The notes under the pieces were generated by a model. The model had not been told where the DNA came from. It made no database searches and saw nothing but the letters and a program-made list of their open reading frames with translations. This document shows, in pieces, positions 27,413 to 35,921 of a stretch of 64,000 nt of DNA. A program made the position numbers and the translations under genes. This stretch comes from Candidatus Gastranaerophilales bacterium (lineage in GTDB: Bacteria; Cyanobacteriota; Vampirovibrionia; Gastranaerophilales; Gastranaerophilaceae): the NCBI GenBank assembly GCA_944325895.1, contig CALVCA010000006.1, positions 45,316 to 109,315 of the forward strand, in the 5' to 3' direction. Position 1 is the stretch's first letter. Every line of letters begins with the position of its first letter.

Positions 27413-28531
27413 ATGGATAATTTTGATTTAGGACGTATGCTGATGAAATTTACAAACACACAGATGTTTGTAAATCGGACTCAAAAGCCTGCAGCAGAAA
27501 GTTTTTCACAAAATATTCAACAAAATATTCCGACTGTTGCACAAACAACCACAACACCTGCAGCCAATCTTCAGATGAATACCCTGCAAAGTATTGACAG
27601 AGCAGTTTATGCAAAAGAAATTCTTCAACTGCCAAAAAACTTAAATGAATTTATTTTTATGCTGCAAAAAGGAATAACTCTAAATCAGTTTAATCAAATG
27701 TTTGCAGCACAAATTTCAGCACAAAAAAATGCATTATCACAATTGCAGGCACAAATTTTGGCACAGCTTCAAGGGCTTACAACCCCAAATCAAATCCAAA
27801 CTATTATCCAAACACAATTAGCAACGCAGCTTCAATCTTCAATTAAAAATCTTACCCTGTCCCCGAACGGAATGATTGATTTATCACAAATAGCCCAAAT
27901 GATACAAATAAACGGCAAAGAAGCTGTTACAAAATTAATAACGGCAATGACAACAGCTTCAAAGCAGGGGATAAGTGATTTAAGTCAAATAAAAGATATG
28001 GCAAAATTAATAAACGCAAGTATAGCAACCGCAGCACAAAATGATCCGGCACAGACTTTAAAAATACTATTAATGCTTTACCTGCCCTGGCTGCCATTAG
28101 AAGAAGGGGTAGGATTTGACCTTGATATAGAAACAAATAATGACACGGAAGAAAGCGACAGCATACTGACAATTACAATTTCAACAGTAAACTACGGTGT
28201 TGTAAGTGCAACCTTGATTTTAGAAACTTCAAATTCAGTACATGTATCAATAGAATGTTCTAAAGAGTTTCCAAAAGAAGAACTTATGCTCAGAATTCAA
28301 AATGAAGAAAAGAATTATTCAATGAACTCGGTGGTAACATTTAGTGAAAAAGAAGCAAAATCAGAAGATAAAGTTGCAAAAGTCAATATGTCACAGACAA
28401 CAGAAATTAATCCTTATATGCTTTTAATGGCACACACAATAATCCGCCATACAATTGAAATCGACAGCAATAAATCAATCGGAGTAACATCACACACAGA
28501 TTATGCAAATACTAAAGCGAACGAAAACTAA
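27413..28531 (+). CDS. Gln-rich protein, possibly FliK/hook-length-control-like
   Basis: The first ~215 residues are low-complexity, rich in Gln/Thr/Ala. The last ~150 residues look folded: YLPWLPLEEGVGFDLDIE, then alternating strands (SILTITISTVNYGVVSATLIL). This is the layout of flagellar hook-length control proteins (disordered ruler plus Flg_hook-type C-terminal domain), but I cannot prove the match. The export genes at 56-59 kb make it plausible. TAAAAT lies 6 nt before the ATG (predicted leaderless). It overlaps the next gene by 29 nt. Confidence 0.55.
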   Translation: MDNFDLGRMLMKFTNTQMFVNRTQKPAAESFSQNIQQNIPTVAQTTTTPAANLQMNTLQSIDRAVYAKEILQLPKNLNEFIFMLQKGITLNQFNQMFAAQISAQKNALSQLQAQILAQLQGLTTPNQIQTIIQTQLATQLQSSIKNLTLSPNGMIDLSQIAQMIQINGKEAVTKLITAMTTASKQGISDLSQIKDMAKLINASIATAAQNDPAQTLKILLMLYLPWLPLEEGVGFDLDIETNNDTEESDSILTITISTVNYGVVSATLILETSNSVHVSIECSKEFPKEELMLRIQNEEKNYSMNSVVTFSEKEAKSEDKVAKVNMSQTTEINPYMLLMAHTIIRHTIEIDSNKSIGVTSHTDYANTKANEN

Positions 28532-29135
28532 ATCAGGAAATGAAATTAAGCTTACTGGGAATAAGGAGTATAAAAAAATTCTTGTAATCGGGGTTTTCCA
28601 CGGGGATGAGCCTCAAGGAAAATTTTTAATTGAAGAATATTTAAAAACACATTCAAATTCACGTCTTTTATTTATACCATGCCTGAACCCTGACGGACTG
28701 GAGCTTAAACAAAGGACTAATGCAAACGGAGTTGATTTAAACAGAAATTTTCCGACAAAAAATTGGCAATCAGGCGAAAAAAATGAATTTTTTGGCGGCG
28801 AAAATCCTGCAAGCGAAATTGAAACCAAATTTTTAGTTGAAGTTATAAAAGAATATGAGCCAAAGTTAATTTTGACTTTGCATGCACCGTTTAAAATAGT
28901 AAATTATGACGGACCGGCAAAAGATATTTCCGAAAAAATCGGAAAAATAATTTCTTATCCGGTCGAAGCAAGCATAGGTTATCCCACACCCGGGAGTTTC
29001 GGGACATACTGCGGAGTTGAAAGATTTATTCCGACAATAACTCTCGAACTGGACGAAAAATGTCCGATTCAAGAGTTAATTGAGCCTGTAAATAAAATTT
29101 TTGAATTTTTGGAAAATATTTATTTCCAAAACTGA
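28503..29135 (+). CDS. M14-family zinc carboxypeptidase/amidase-like protein
   Basis: A compact zinc carboxypeptidase fold similar to MpaA-type murein peptide amidases. Zinc ligands are His and Glu in VFHGDEPQG (about residue 36) and His in LTLHAPF (about 125). The substrate-binding NPDGLELKQRTNANGVDLNRNFP and a late catalytic Glu (ITLELDEK) are also seen. There is no signal peptide, so it acts in the cytoplasm, possibly in peptidoglycan peptide recycling. Its start overlaps the previous gene by 29 nt and it overlaps the convergent next gene by 16 nt. Confidence 0.82.
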   Translation: MQILKRTKTKSGNEIKLTGNKEYKKILVIGVFHGDEPQGKFLIEEYLKTHSNSRLLFIPCLNPDGLELKQRTNANGVDLNRNFPTKNWQSGEKNEFFGGENPASEIETKFLVEVIKEYEPKLILTLHAPFKIVNYDGPAKDISEKIGKIISYPVEASIGYPTPGSFGTYCGVERFIPTITLELDEKCPIQELIEPVNKIFEFLENIYFQN

Positions 29136-29638
29136 TACCATTTTTTATCTTCTTCAGGCGGCTTATTTTGTAATAATTCAATAGAAAAAGTCTTTTTATC
29201 GCCTTCAGCATTTTCTAAACCCGCATAAAATACTCCGTATTCAAAAGCATCTGCTTCCGGTCTTGCAGGAGAATATTTTTCATTCATATCGACATGATAT
29301 TCAGATTTAGCTTCTTGCAAAGCAGTTTCTACTTTTTCTGCAAATGCCGCACCGATAATATCATTACTGTCTAAATATTTATCACCTTCACCGTCACCTT
29401 CCGCAGCTGCCTGTATAATTGCAGCCTGATAACGGGTAACTTCCAACAAATTATCCTCAACAGTTTTGCCGTTTTTATCATAAACTTTACCGTCTTTAAT
29501 CGTCCATTCTGCCTCGTTACCTTTTATTTTGGCATTAGCAAAATTAATAACAAAACTTTTACCGGAATCTTTATCTTTTACGGTAACAGGGGTATAATTA
29601 GAAAAATCACCTGCACCATTCACTTCATTTAATCTCAT
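29120..29638 (-). CDS. Hypothetical acidic protein with possible Ca-binding loop (172 aa)
   Basis: A small acidic protein that I do not recognise. GEGDKYLDSNDIIGAAF near residue 85 resembles an EF-hand-like D-x-D-rich loop followed by a helix, but only one is seen. It ends in a Trp-rich tail (KKWYQFWK). No signal peptide. A purine-rich site (AGGCGAGG) precedes the ATG. The 3' ends of this gene and the M14 gene overlap. Confidence 0.68.
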   Translation of the reverse strand: MRLNEVNGAGDFSNYTPVTVKDKDSGKSFVINFANAKIKGNEAEWTIKDGKVYDKNGKTVEDNLLEVTRYQAAIIQAAAEGDGEGDKYLDSNDIIGAAFAEKVETALQEAKSEYHVDMNEKYSPARPEADAFEYGVFYAGLENAEGDKKTFSIELLQNKPPEEDKKWYQFWK

Positions 29639-29766
29639 AATAATACCTCGCCTTTCATATATTAATAAACAGTTTAGTCTTAATAAAAATTGCTTTTTCG
29701 AATTATTTATTTACAATTATTAACATAATTTTATGTTTATTATAAAATAACATTGAAAGGGAAATT

Positions 29767-31140
29767 ATGAAATTATACAATTCTTATACCAATAAAACAG
29801 AAGATTTTAAGCCAATAGAAGATAATAAAGTCAAAATGTATGTATGCGGTCCGACCGTATATGATTATGCACACCTTGGTCATGCAAGATGTTATATAAC
29901 CTGGGATGTTCTATACAGATATTTAAAATTTAAAGGATACAATGTAACTTACTGCCGTAATGTTACGGATGTGGACGACAAAATTTTGAAAAAAGCAGAA
30001 GCTGAAAACAAAAAGCCTGAAGAAGTTTCACAATTTTGGTACAAGCAATTTGAAAATTCAATGAAGGCTCTAAACACTTTAAAGCCCGATGTTGAACCGT
30101 TTGCGACAAAAACAATAGGAGAAATGATTTCCATAATAAAAGATTTAATCAAAAACGGGTATGCATATGAAGCAAACGGTGATGTCTACTTCAGAGTAAA
30201 AAAATTCCCGAAATACGGTTATCTTTCAAAACAGCCCATAGACAAACTTGAAAGCGGAGCGAGAATTGAAGTAGGAGAACACAAAGAAGATCCGCTGGAT
30301 TTTGCATTATGGAAACACGATGAAAAATTCGGCTATAATTCACCGTGGGGTGTAGGACGTCCAGGCTGGCATATTGAATGCTCGGCAATGAGCCGGAAAT
30401 ATTTAGGCAAGACCATTGATATTCACGCAGGCGGAGCAGACTTAATATTTCCTCATCACGAAAACGAAATTGCTCAATCCGAATGTGCTAATGGCTGCAA
30501 GTTCGTAAACTATTGGCTCCACAACGGTTTTGTCACGATTAATAAAGAAAAAATGTCAAAATCTTTAGGTAATTTTTTAACCATTGATGACTTACTAAAA
30601 AAATATGATTCAAACACCATAAGATTTTTCATTTTAACAAATCACTACAGAATGCCTGTTGAATTTTCGGATGAAGCTCTGACATCAGCTCAATCCGGTG
30701 TAAAACGCTTGCTTAATGCTAAAAAAACAAAAATTAATGAAAATCTTGATATAACAAATACAAATGAATATAAAGAATTTGTTGAAGCAATGGATGATGA
30801 CTTAAACACATCACGTGCACTTGCAGTTTTATTTGAATTGGCAAACAAAGCCAATAAAGATGATAAAGATGCTTACACTATTCTTTACAAACTTGCAAAC
30901 GTTTTAGGATTTAACTTTGAAAAAACTGAATTATCGGATGAAGATATCCAAAATGCATTAAAACACGTATCGAAAGTTTTAGGCGAGAATTTTAACACAA
31001 TGGAAGATTTAATTTCCTGCCGCAAAAAAGCCCGTGAAGAAAAAAATTGGGATATAGCGGATAAAATTCGTATTGCATTACAGGAATCCGGCATATTGAT
31101 AAAAGACACAAAAGACGGAACAGTTATTGAAGCAGCGTAA
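29767..31140 (+). CDS. cysS: Cysteinyl-tRNA synthetase
   Basis: Charges tRNA-Cys. Class I synthetase with the zinc Cys27 in MYVCGPTVYD, HIGH motif HLGHARCY (36-43), further zinc ligands in HIECSAMS and the HHENE region, and KMSKS (about 263). Length 457 aa is normal. AAAGGGAAATT precedes the ATG. Single-gene unit; its last 17 nt overlap the convergent ligase gene. Confidence 0.97.
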   Translation: MKLYNSYTNKTEDFKPIEDNKVKMYVCGPTVYDYAHLGHARCYITWDVLYRYLKFKGYNVTYCRNVTDVDDKILKKAEAENKKPEEVSQFWYKQFENSMKALNTLKPDVEPFATKTIGEMISIIKDLIKNGYAYEANGDVYFRVKKFPKYGYLSKQPIDKLESGARIEVGEHKEDPLDFALWKHDEKFGYNSPWGVGRPGWHIECSAMSRKYLGKTIDIHAGGADLIFPHHENEIAQSECANGCKFVNYWLHNGFVTINKEKMSKSLGNFLTIDDLLKKYDSNTIRFFILTNHYRMPVEFSDEALTSAQSGVKRLLNAKKTKINENLDITNTNEYKEFVEAMDDDLNTSRALAVLFELANKANKDDKDAYTILYKLANVLGFNFEKTELSDEDIQNALKHVSKVLGENFNTMEDLISCRKKAREEKNWDIADKIRIALQESGILIKDTKDGTVIEAA

Positions 31141-31768
31141 TTATATCTTCTTTTGTAATATTCGGGTTAATTTCTTTTATAGAAACAATTGAATTGGTAT
31201 CAATTTTTTCACCAAAAATTTTTTCCAAAAGCTCTCTGTCATAATCATATAAAATTGACCCGTGTTGAAGGATATAGCCGTCTTTTCTGAATTGTGCAGA
31301 ACCTATGAGTTTTTTGCCGTTGTAACATAAATCCGCACCGGTAGAAATTAACATGCAATAATCAAACTTTGTGTGCACTGGTTTTTGAGAACCAAATGTT
31401 AAATCTATTCCTAATTTTTGAAATTTATCTATAAGTAATTGTGAAATTTCTTTATAAGATTGAACAACACTTTCGCCGTTTTCTAAATAATTAACGGGGC
31501 AAATAAAACTGTATGTTATCTCATCATCATGAAGCAGTGCTCTGCCGCCTGTAAGCCTTCTTACAACGTCAATATTGTTAGACTTTAAAAACTCAAAATT
31601 TACAAAATCATCCTTTTGGTTGCGTCCTAAAGAAATACATGCCGGCGACCAGCCATAGAGTCTGAAAATGGGTTCTTGGCTTTTGCTTTTTATGGCAAAA
31701 TTAAGCAAATCCAAATCGATTTGCATATTTTCGCTGCCTGATTTTACTTCATACGATATAAATTTCAT
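31124..31768 (-). CDS. Lipoate-protein ligase / octanoyltransferase family (LplA/LipM-like)
   Basis: A BPL/LPL catalytic-domain protein that attaches lipoate or octanoate to E2 or GcvH proteins. Family motifs: ISLGRNQ, VVRRLTGGRALLHDDEITYS (ligase core) and GKKLIGSAQFRKDGYILQHGSI with the catalytic-type Lys. The 214-aa length is short for LplA and lacks its accessory domain, which fits LipM-like or truncated LplA enzymes. It overlaps the next gene (31765) by 4 nt in the same direction, so it is the last gene of that unit. Confidence 0.85.
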   Translation of the reverse strand: MKFISYEVKSGSENMQIDLDLLNFAIKSKSQEPIFRLYGWSPACISLGRNQKDDFVNFEFLKSNNIDVVRRLTGGRALLHDDEITYSFICPVNYLENGESVVQSYKEISQLLIDKFQKLGIDLTFGSQKPVHTKFDYCMLISTGADLCYNGKKLIGSAQFRKDGYILQHGSILYDYDRELLEKIFGEKIDTNSIVSIKEINPNITKEDIITLLQ

Positions 31769-32652
31769 TTTTCTGATTTTTCTCTTGCGGAAACTTCTTT
31801 TTCAAACTGGACAAAAACTTCATTACCTACAAACTGCTCCAAAGCCGCTCTTTTTGCCAAAAAATCAGATCTTGCTTTTGTTTGCATATCCAAAGCCGTT
31901 CTATAATAAGCGTCAACTATAAGTATTATTTCCCTTGAAGCATTCTGAGCCAGTTCATAGTTCTTTTTCCTTTGCTTAACAAGTTTTTCAATCATCTCAA
32001 GCTGCTTTCTTGCAGTCATATAGTCATAATAAAGATTAACAGCCCGCTGCTGCAAATCTTCAATTTTTCTGACTAAAATAATCATATCAGCATCGGTAAC
32101 TTTAGTATATTTGTAATTAAGAGCCTTTGTGTCCTGTGACATAATTCCCAAAACATTACTGCCGATTAATGAACCTGTTGCCAAAATGGGATTTCCCATG
32201 CCGGCACCTACCATAGTTGACATATTTGCAATGGTTGCCAAAACTTTTTTAACTGATTTTTCATCAGGTTTATCCGCATCAGGATTCGCCAGTTTATAAA
32301 GAGCAAAGTTTATTGTATCGCTTTGAGTTGCTGCTCCTCTCCATAATAAAGTCAAATCCGAAATCATTTCCTTTTCTTCCATATCTAATTCTGCCGCAAT
32401 CTCACTGGACATACGTTTTAAACTTAAATCAGCATAAGTTAAATCATCAGGTGAATGCTCAATTGATTTGTCTTTTTCAACATATTCTTTTTTAACGGTT
32501 TCCGCTTCAACGTAAATATTTTCGGGAGAATCTGATGTGCCGAGTCTATAGGCATGGTCTTTAGGAGATTTTATATCTTTATACTCCAAAGCAAAAGCTG
32601 TGCTGCCCAATAATAAAACGGAAATTAAAATAATACTATTTTTTATCATCAT
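31765..32652 (-). CDS. Exported helical protein, paralogue of the upstream gene (295 aa)
   Basis: The signal peptide (MIKNSIILISVLLLGSTAFA) is followed by an acidic linker, a DLTLLWRGAATQS segment, a Gly-rich hydrophobic middle (TMVGAGMGNPILATGSLIGS), and a long helical region (VRKIEDLQQRAVNLYYDYMTA) that resembles the coiled-coil hairpin of TolC-type proteins. The next gene (32636) has the same order of parts, so they are diverged tandem duplicates. The first of two adjacent ATGs is used; GGAGG suits the second. Function unknown; an envelope role is likely. Confidence 0.72.
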   Translation of the reverse strand: MMIKNSIILISVLLLGSTAFALEYKDIKSPKDHAYRLGTSDSPENIYVEAETVKKEYVEKDKSIEHSPDDLTYADLSLKRMSSEIAAELDMEEKEMISDLTLLWRGAATQSDTINFALYKLANPDADKPDEKSVKKVLATIANMSTMVGAGMGNPILATGSLIGSNVLGIMSQDTKALNYKYTKVTDADMIILVRKIEDLQQRAVNLYYDYMTARKQLEMIEKLVKQRKKNYELAQNASREIILIVDAYYRTALDMQTKARSDFLAKRAALEQFVGNEVFVQFEKEVSAREKSEK

Positions 32653-33451
32653 GCCCTCCGTACAATGCAGCGTTATAATTGTATTGATAAAGATTTAAAT
32701 TATCTACAACTTTTTTGCCTGCAAGCCTTTGAAGTTCAAGATGATATTTTTTTGCAGTCTGCATATAATAAAATTCTTCAATAACAACATTATCATAAAG
32801 CGATGAAGATATTGCTATTTCCAAAAAATCCTCTTCATCCATTGCTTTTGCATAATTTTTGCTGTACAAAAGCTGACGGGAACGTGTATCTTTTAGTTGT
32901 ATAAGTGAATTTTTATAATTATAATATGCATTAATAATTTTATCCTGCAAATTTTCAACAAGACCGGCAAGTTCAATCAATTCTGTATCAGTCAAAGGGA
33001 TTTCCTGAGGTATATTTTTTCTGTTAATAAGATTTTGAGCAATTCTGCCAGCCGCAAACGCACCCGTTGCAACCATATAATCAGAACCCATTGCATACGG
33101 AATAAACGAAGAACCTGCAACTATTGCCGACAAAGTTTTTGCCATTAAAGATGAATGTATGCGTCTTTGACTTTCGGGAGTCGAAAGTTTTTTTAGTGCA
33201 AAACCTATAACACGGTTATTTTCAACAGTTCCTTTCCAAAGATTTTCTATATCTTCCAAATCTTTTTCCTTTTGACGTTTTACAATTTCTTCCATGACAG
33301 CTTTGTCGTTAATGACCATGGAATCTTTTAATCTAACCTCTTTTTTAGGAAGTTGTATCTGCTGATGTTTAACGTCCTCCAACATAATTTCATCAGCAAA
33401 AGACGGCAATGCAAAAATTATTACAAATAAAGATACTAAAGCCCTTTTCAT
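32636..33451 (-). CDS. Exported helical protein, paralogue of the downstream gene (271 aa)
   Basis: Signal peptide MKRALVSLFVIIFALPSFA. It shares with the 31765 protein the segment DIENLWKGTVENNRVIGFALKKL, a hydrophobic Gly/Ala middle and a helical part (VENLQDKIINAYYNYKNSL). I start at 33451: TATAAC, an extended -10 (TGCTATAAC), ends 6 nt before that ATG and there is no Shine-Dalgarno, so the mRNA is probably leaderless. The genes overlap by 17 nt and are co-transcribed with the lipoate-ligase-like gene. No family recognised. Confidence 0.72.
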   Translation of the reverse strand: MKRALVSLFVIIFALPSFADEIMLEDVKHQQIQLPKKEVRLKDSMVINDKAVMEEIVKRQKEKDLEDIENLWKGTVENNRVIGFALKKLSTPESQRRIHSSLMAKTLSAIVAGSSFIPYAMGSDYMVATGAFAAGRIAQNLINRKNIPQEIPLTDTELIELAGLVENLQDKIINAYYNYKNSLIQLKDTRSRQLLYSKNYAKAMDEEDFLEIAISSSLYDNVVIEEFYYMQTAKKYHLELQRLAGKKVVDNLNLYQYNYNAALYGGHDDKK

Positions 33452-33526
33452 AATCATGTTATAGCATAAGAAAATAATAAATCCAATGATTGATTAAGTT
33501 TTACATCTTTTGGAGGTACTTAAGTC

Positions 33527-33568
33527 ATGGAAAAACCTCTAGAATTTAATAAAGAAGGGGAGATATGA
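33527..33568 (+). CDS. Upstream ORF coupled to the TPR gene (13 aa)
   Basis: ATG preceded by TGGAGG at a workable distance. The peptide MEKPLEFNKEGEI ends in ATATGA, overlapping the TPR start codon. The good ribosome site and stop-start overlap suggest translational coupling, but a 13-residue frame could also be chance. Confidence 0.4.
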   Translation: MEKPLEFNKEGEI

Positions 33569-34293
33569 CAAATAAAACAAAATACATGAGCACAAAAGAA
33601 TCCGTCAACTTTTGTAAAAAAGCGGATGAATTAAGAGCGAAAAATTCATATAGAGAAGCGATTTCAGATTATCTAAATGCAATTATGCTGAAGCGTGATA
33701 ATGCCGAATCCTATTACGGGCTGGGTATTTGCTATAAACATTTGGAAAATTATTCAAAAGCTATTTATTATTTGGAAAAATCAACTGAAATTAATGAATA
33801 TAATTATCAAACGTATTTTGAACTCGGAATATGTAACCTTTTGAAGGGAATACCGTGCCAGGCAATTAAAAATTTTGTTAAAGCAATACAGCTTAACCCC
33901 GAAAATCCTGATGCAATCCTGCAATTAGGAATTTCGCATGAATTGTGCGATGAATATGACATGGCATTGATGATTTATCAAAAACTGATTGAAAATTCTC
34001 CTGAATACTTAAAAGCATATGATCATAAATCATCGCTGCTTATGAAAATGGAAAGATATAAAGAAGCCTCTTTAATTTTAAACCAAATTATTAAAATAAA
34101 TCCCGAATATTATAAAGCATACGCAGGAATAGGAATATGCTTTGATAAACTTGGCAGAAAAGCCGATGCTCAAAGATATTACCGGAAATTTTTAACTAAA
34201 AACCCGCAATCGGAACAAGCCGATTTTGTCAAAAAAAGAATGCAAAAACTTAAACAGCAAAAAGTTCCTTCCCAAATTCTCTCTCTTATTTAA
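33565..34293 (+). CDS. Tetratricopeptide repeat protein
   Basis: Six or so TPR units cover almost the whole 242-aa protein (for example AISDYLNAIMLKRDNAESYYGLG, ...ALMIYQKLIENSPEYLKAYD). TPRs form helical scaffolds for protein-protein binding. It has no signal peptide or membrane segment, so it is cytoplasmic. AAGGGGAG lies just before the ATG. The gene precedes an MGxxASQAR-family gene, but a separate promoter lies between them, so a functional link is not shown. Confidence 0.88.
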   Translation: MTNKTKYMSTKESVNFCKKADELRAKNSYREAISDYLNAIMLKRDNAESYYGLGICYKHLENYSKAIYYLEKSTEINEYNYQTYFELGICNLLKGIPCQAIKNFVKAIQLNPENPDAILQLGISHELCDEYDMALMIYQKLIENSPEYLKAYDHKSSLLMKMERYKEASLILNQIIKINPEYYKAYAGIGICFDKLGRKADAQRYYRKFLTKNPQSEQADFVKKRMQKLKQQKVPSQILSLI

Positions 34294-34300
34294 GGAGTTT

Positions 34301-34361
34301 TGTAACATTTTGTTAATAAAATATTTAATAAACCTAAAGTTTCCGCCCCAAAGTACCGTAT
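34301..34361 (+). promoter_or_regulatory. TGTAAC box plus sigma-28-like promoter of the 34393 gene
   Basis: TGTAACATTTTGTTAA at 34301-34316, then after 18 nt TAAAGTTT (34335-34342), 11 nt, TACCGTAT (34354-34361). The same arrangement is found upstream of the two other full-length family members. Confidence 0.6.
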
Positions 34362-34392
34362 TACAAAATAAGGAACAGAAAGGCAAAAAACT

Positions 34393-35619
34393 ATGGGAAT
34401 GGCAGCAGGACAAGCACGTTTGCTAAGTATAACCGCAAGATTAAGTGACAACGAAACAAACGGTCAATCACTTTCATATGCCAAACAACGCTTAGCTGAT
34501 CAAACGGAACAGGTAAACGCTGCATATAATACTGCATTAAGTGCCACAAAATTAACTGTTTTGACAAATTTTAACGGTTCGGAAGCAAATTACACAGATA
34601 TTTCATACGGACTTATGACAGGATTTGAATCCGTAGCTTGCGGAAAACAATATATAGTTACAAACCAAAAAGGTGAAATTTTGGTCACAAATGAATATGC
34701 AAGAGCTTTTGAAGCAGGCAACGGTGATTTTAACATATTTTTAGCTGAATTAGGCTATACACAAGCTGATTTGACAGTAAATTCCGGAAGCACAGACGAA
34801 GAAGCAAAAGCAGAAGCTTTGGAAAAAATTCATCAGGCATGGGATAAATACCTGACATCCGTCGGATATGCATACGGAGATGCGGAACACGATGCAATAG
34901 GTTTTAAATTTTTTGATGATACAAACAAAACAATGTTCAACGGATATGCAACTTATACAACTAAAAACTCCGGCACAATAAATTCCGGCAGAAATGCAGC
35001 ACCTGCGGCAAACGGTGATGTCGTAGGAGGAGTCGGCGGCGGTGACATATCATTGACTACAACAAGACCTCTTAACTATGAAGGCTCTACCCGTGAACAA
35101 AAAGAACTTTATGATTACGCAATCGCAATAACAAACCAGTATTATTCAAACGGAAAATATAATCCGGCAGGTTCAACAGCAAATGTCCAGCTGGTTTCTA
35201 CTGACAGTGTCGATACGGGATATGAAGATTACCTGAGAAATATCTTTAATAAAATGTCTGAATGCGGATATTATACAGAAGCCAACGAAAACGATACCAT
35301 AAGAGATAACACCTGGTTTGAAGAACAATTGAAAGAAGGCAAACTTCTTTTGCAATATTTTTCTGCATCTGATTCTGCATTTGTATCAACATCAATAAGC
35401 GATGATGACGCTATTCAAGAAGTTGAAGATGAAAAAGAAATTGCAAGAGTTGAAGCAAAATACAATCAGGATATAGCCGCTTTGGAAAAGAAAGACCAAA
35501 GAATTGATTTGGAATTGAAAAAATTAGATACAGAGCATAATGCTCTTCAAAATGAATATGATTCTGTTAAAAGCGTTATAGAAAAGAACGTAGAAAAATC
35601 ATTTAACATATTTAGTTAA
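34393..35619 (+). CDS. MGxxASQAR-family protein (flagellin-like architecture), 408 aa
   Basis: A lineage-specific family member. N-terminal MGMAAGQARLLSITARLSDN and a helical ~55-residue region are followed by a long variable middle. It ends in a helical coiled coil (IDLELKKLDTEHNALQNEYD ... VIEKNVEKSFNIFS). The genes at 47672 and 53930 share both ends, and 47162 is a short version. Conserved helical termini around a variable centre are the layout of flagellin and hook-associated proteins, and the promoter looks flagellar-type, so an exported axial or surface protein is a fair guess. No signal peptide. Start ATG 34393; GAAAGG lies 9 nt upstream. Confidence 0.72.
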   Translation: MGMAAGQARLLSITARLSDNETNGQSLSYAKQRLADQTEQVNAAYNTALSATKLTVLTNFNGSEANYTDISYGLMTGFESVACGKQYIVTNQKGEILVTNEYARAFEAGNGDFNIFLAELGYTQADLTVNSGSTDEEAKAEALEKIHQAWDKYLTSVGYAYGDAEHDAIGFKFFDDTNKTMFNGYATYTTKNSGTINSGRNAAPAANGDVVGGVGGGDISLTTTRPLNYEGSTREQKELYDYAIAITNQYYSNGKYNPAGSTANVQLVSTDSVDTGYEDYLRNIFNKMSECGYYTEANENDTIRDNTWFEEQLKEGKLLLQYFSASDSAFVSTSISDDDAIQEVEDEKEIARVEAKYNQDIAALEKKDQRIDLELKKLDTEHNALQNEYDSVKSVIEKNVEKSFNIFS

Positions 35620-35620
35620 A

Positions 35621-35836
35621 TTATAAAGAAAAATTTAGCAATTCGCACAATTTTATTTCAAAAGCATTAGCTATTTGAAGCAAATTTGTATATCTTACAT
35701 CCGTTTTTCCGGTTTCAATATTACTTAATCCGTGAACGGAAAGTCCTGCAAGTTCTGCAAGATTTTCCTGAGTTAAATTTCGTTTTATCCGTTCAAACTT
35801 TATTTTTTGTCCTAATTTAACCAAATCTATATTCAT
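35621..35836 (-). CDS. XRE-family helix-turn-helix regulator (71 aa)
   Basis: A minimal Cro/CI-type DNA-binding protein. LGQKIKFERIKRNLTQENLAELAG is helices 1-2 and LSVHGLSNIETGKTDVRY the recognition region. TACAAT lies 7 nt before the ATG and there is no Shine-Dalgarno, so it is probably leaderless. It is divergent from the pilin at 35922. A 22-bp perfect palindrome between them overlaps both promoters, suggesting autoregulation and pilin control. Confidence 0.88.
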   Translation of the reverse strand: MNIDLVKLGQKIKFERIKRNLTQENLAELAGLSVHGLSNIETGKTDVRYTNLLQIANAFEIKLCELLNFSL

Positions 35837-35868
35837 ATTTAATATTGTAGCTTTTTTACATTTTTAAA

Positions 35869-35890
35869 TAAATTCATTATAATGAATTTA
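35869..35890. promoter_or_regulatory. 22-bp perfect palindrome (operator candidate) over the pilin promoter
   Basis: Core AATTCATTATAATGAATT (35871-35888), perfect over 22 bp. It covers TATAAT (35879-35884), which with TTTACA at 35855-35860 (18-nt spacer) forms the pilin promoter, and also overlaps the -35 region of the divergent XRE gene. Confidence 0.65.
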
Positions 35891-35921
35891 AAATAATAAT
35901 AATGAATATTGGAGTAGTATT

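Noticed and set aside
27927..28172. Other long opposite-strand frames inside the Gln-rich gene and elsewhere
   Set aside because: They lack ribosome sites and known motifs and lie inside better supported genes.
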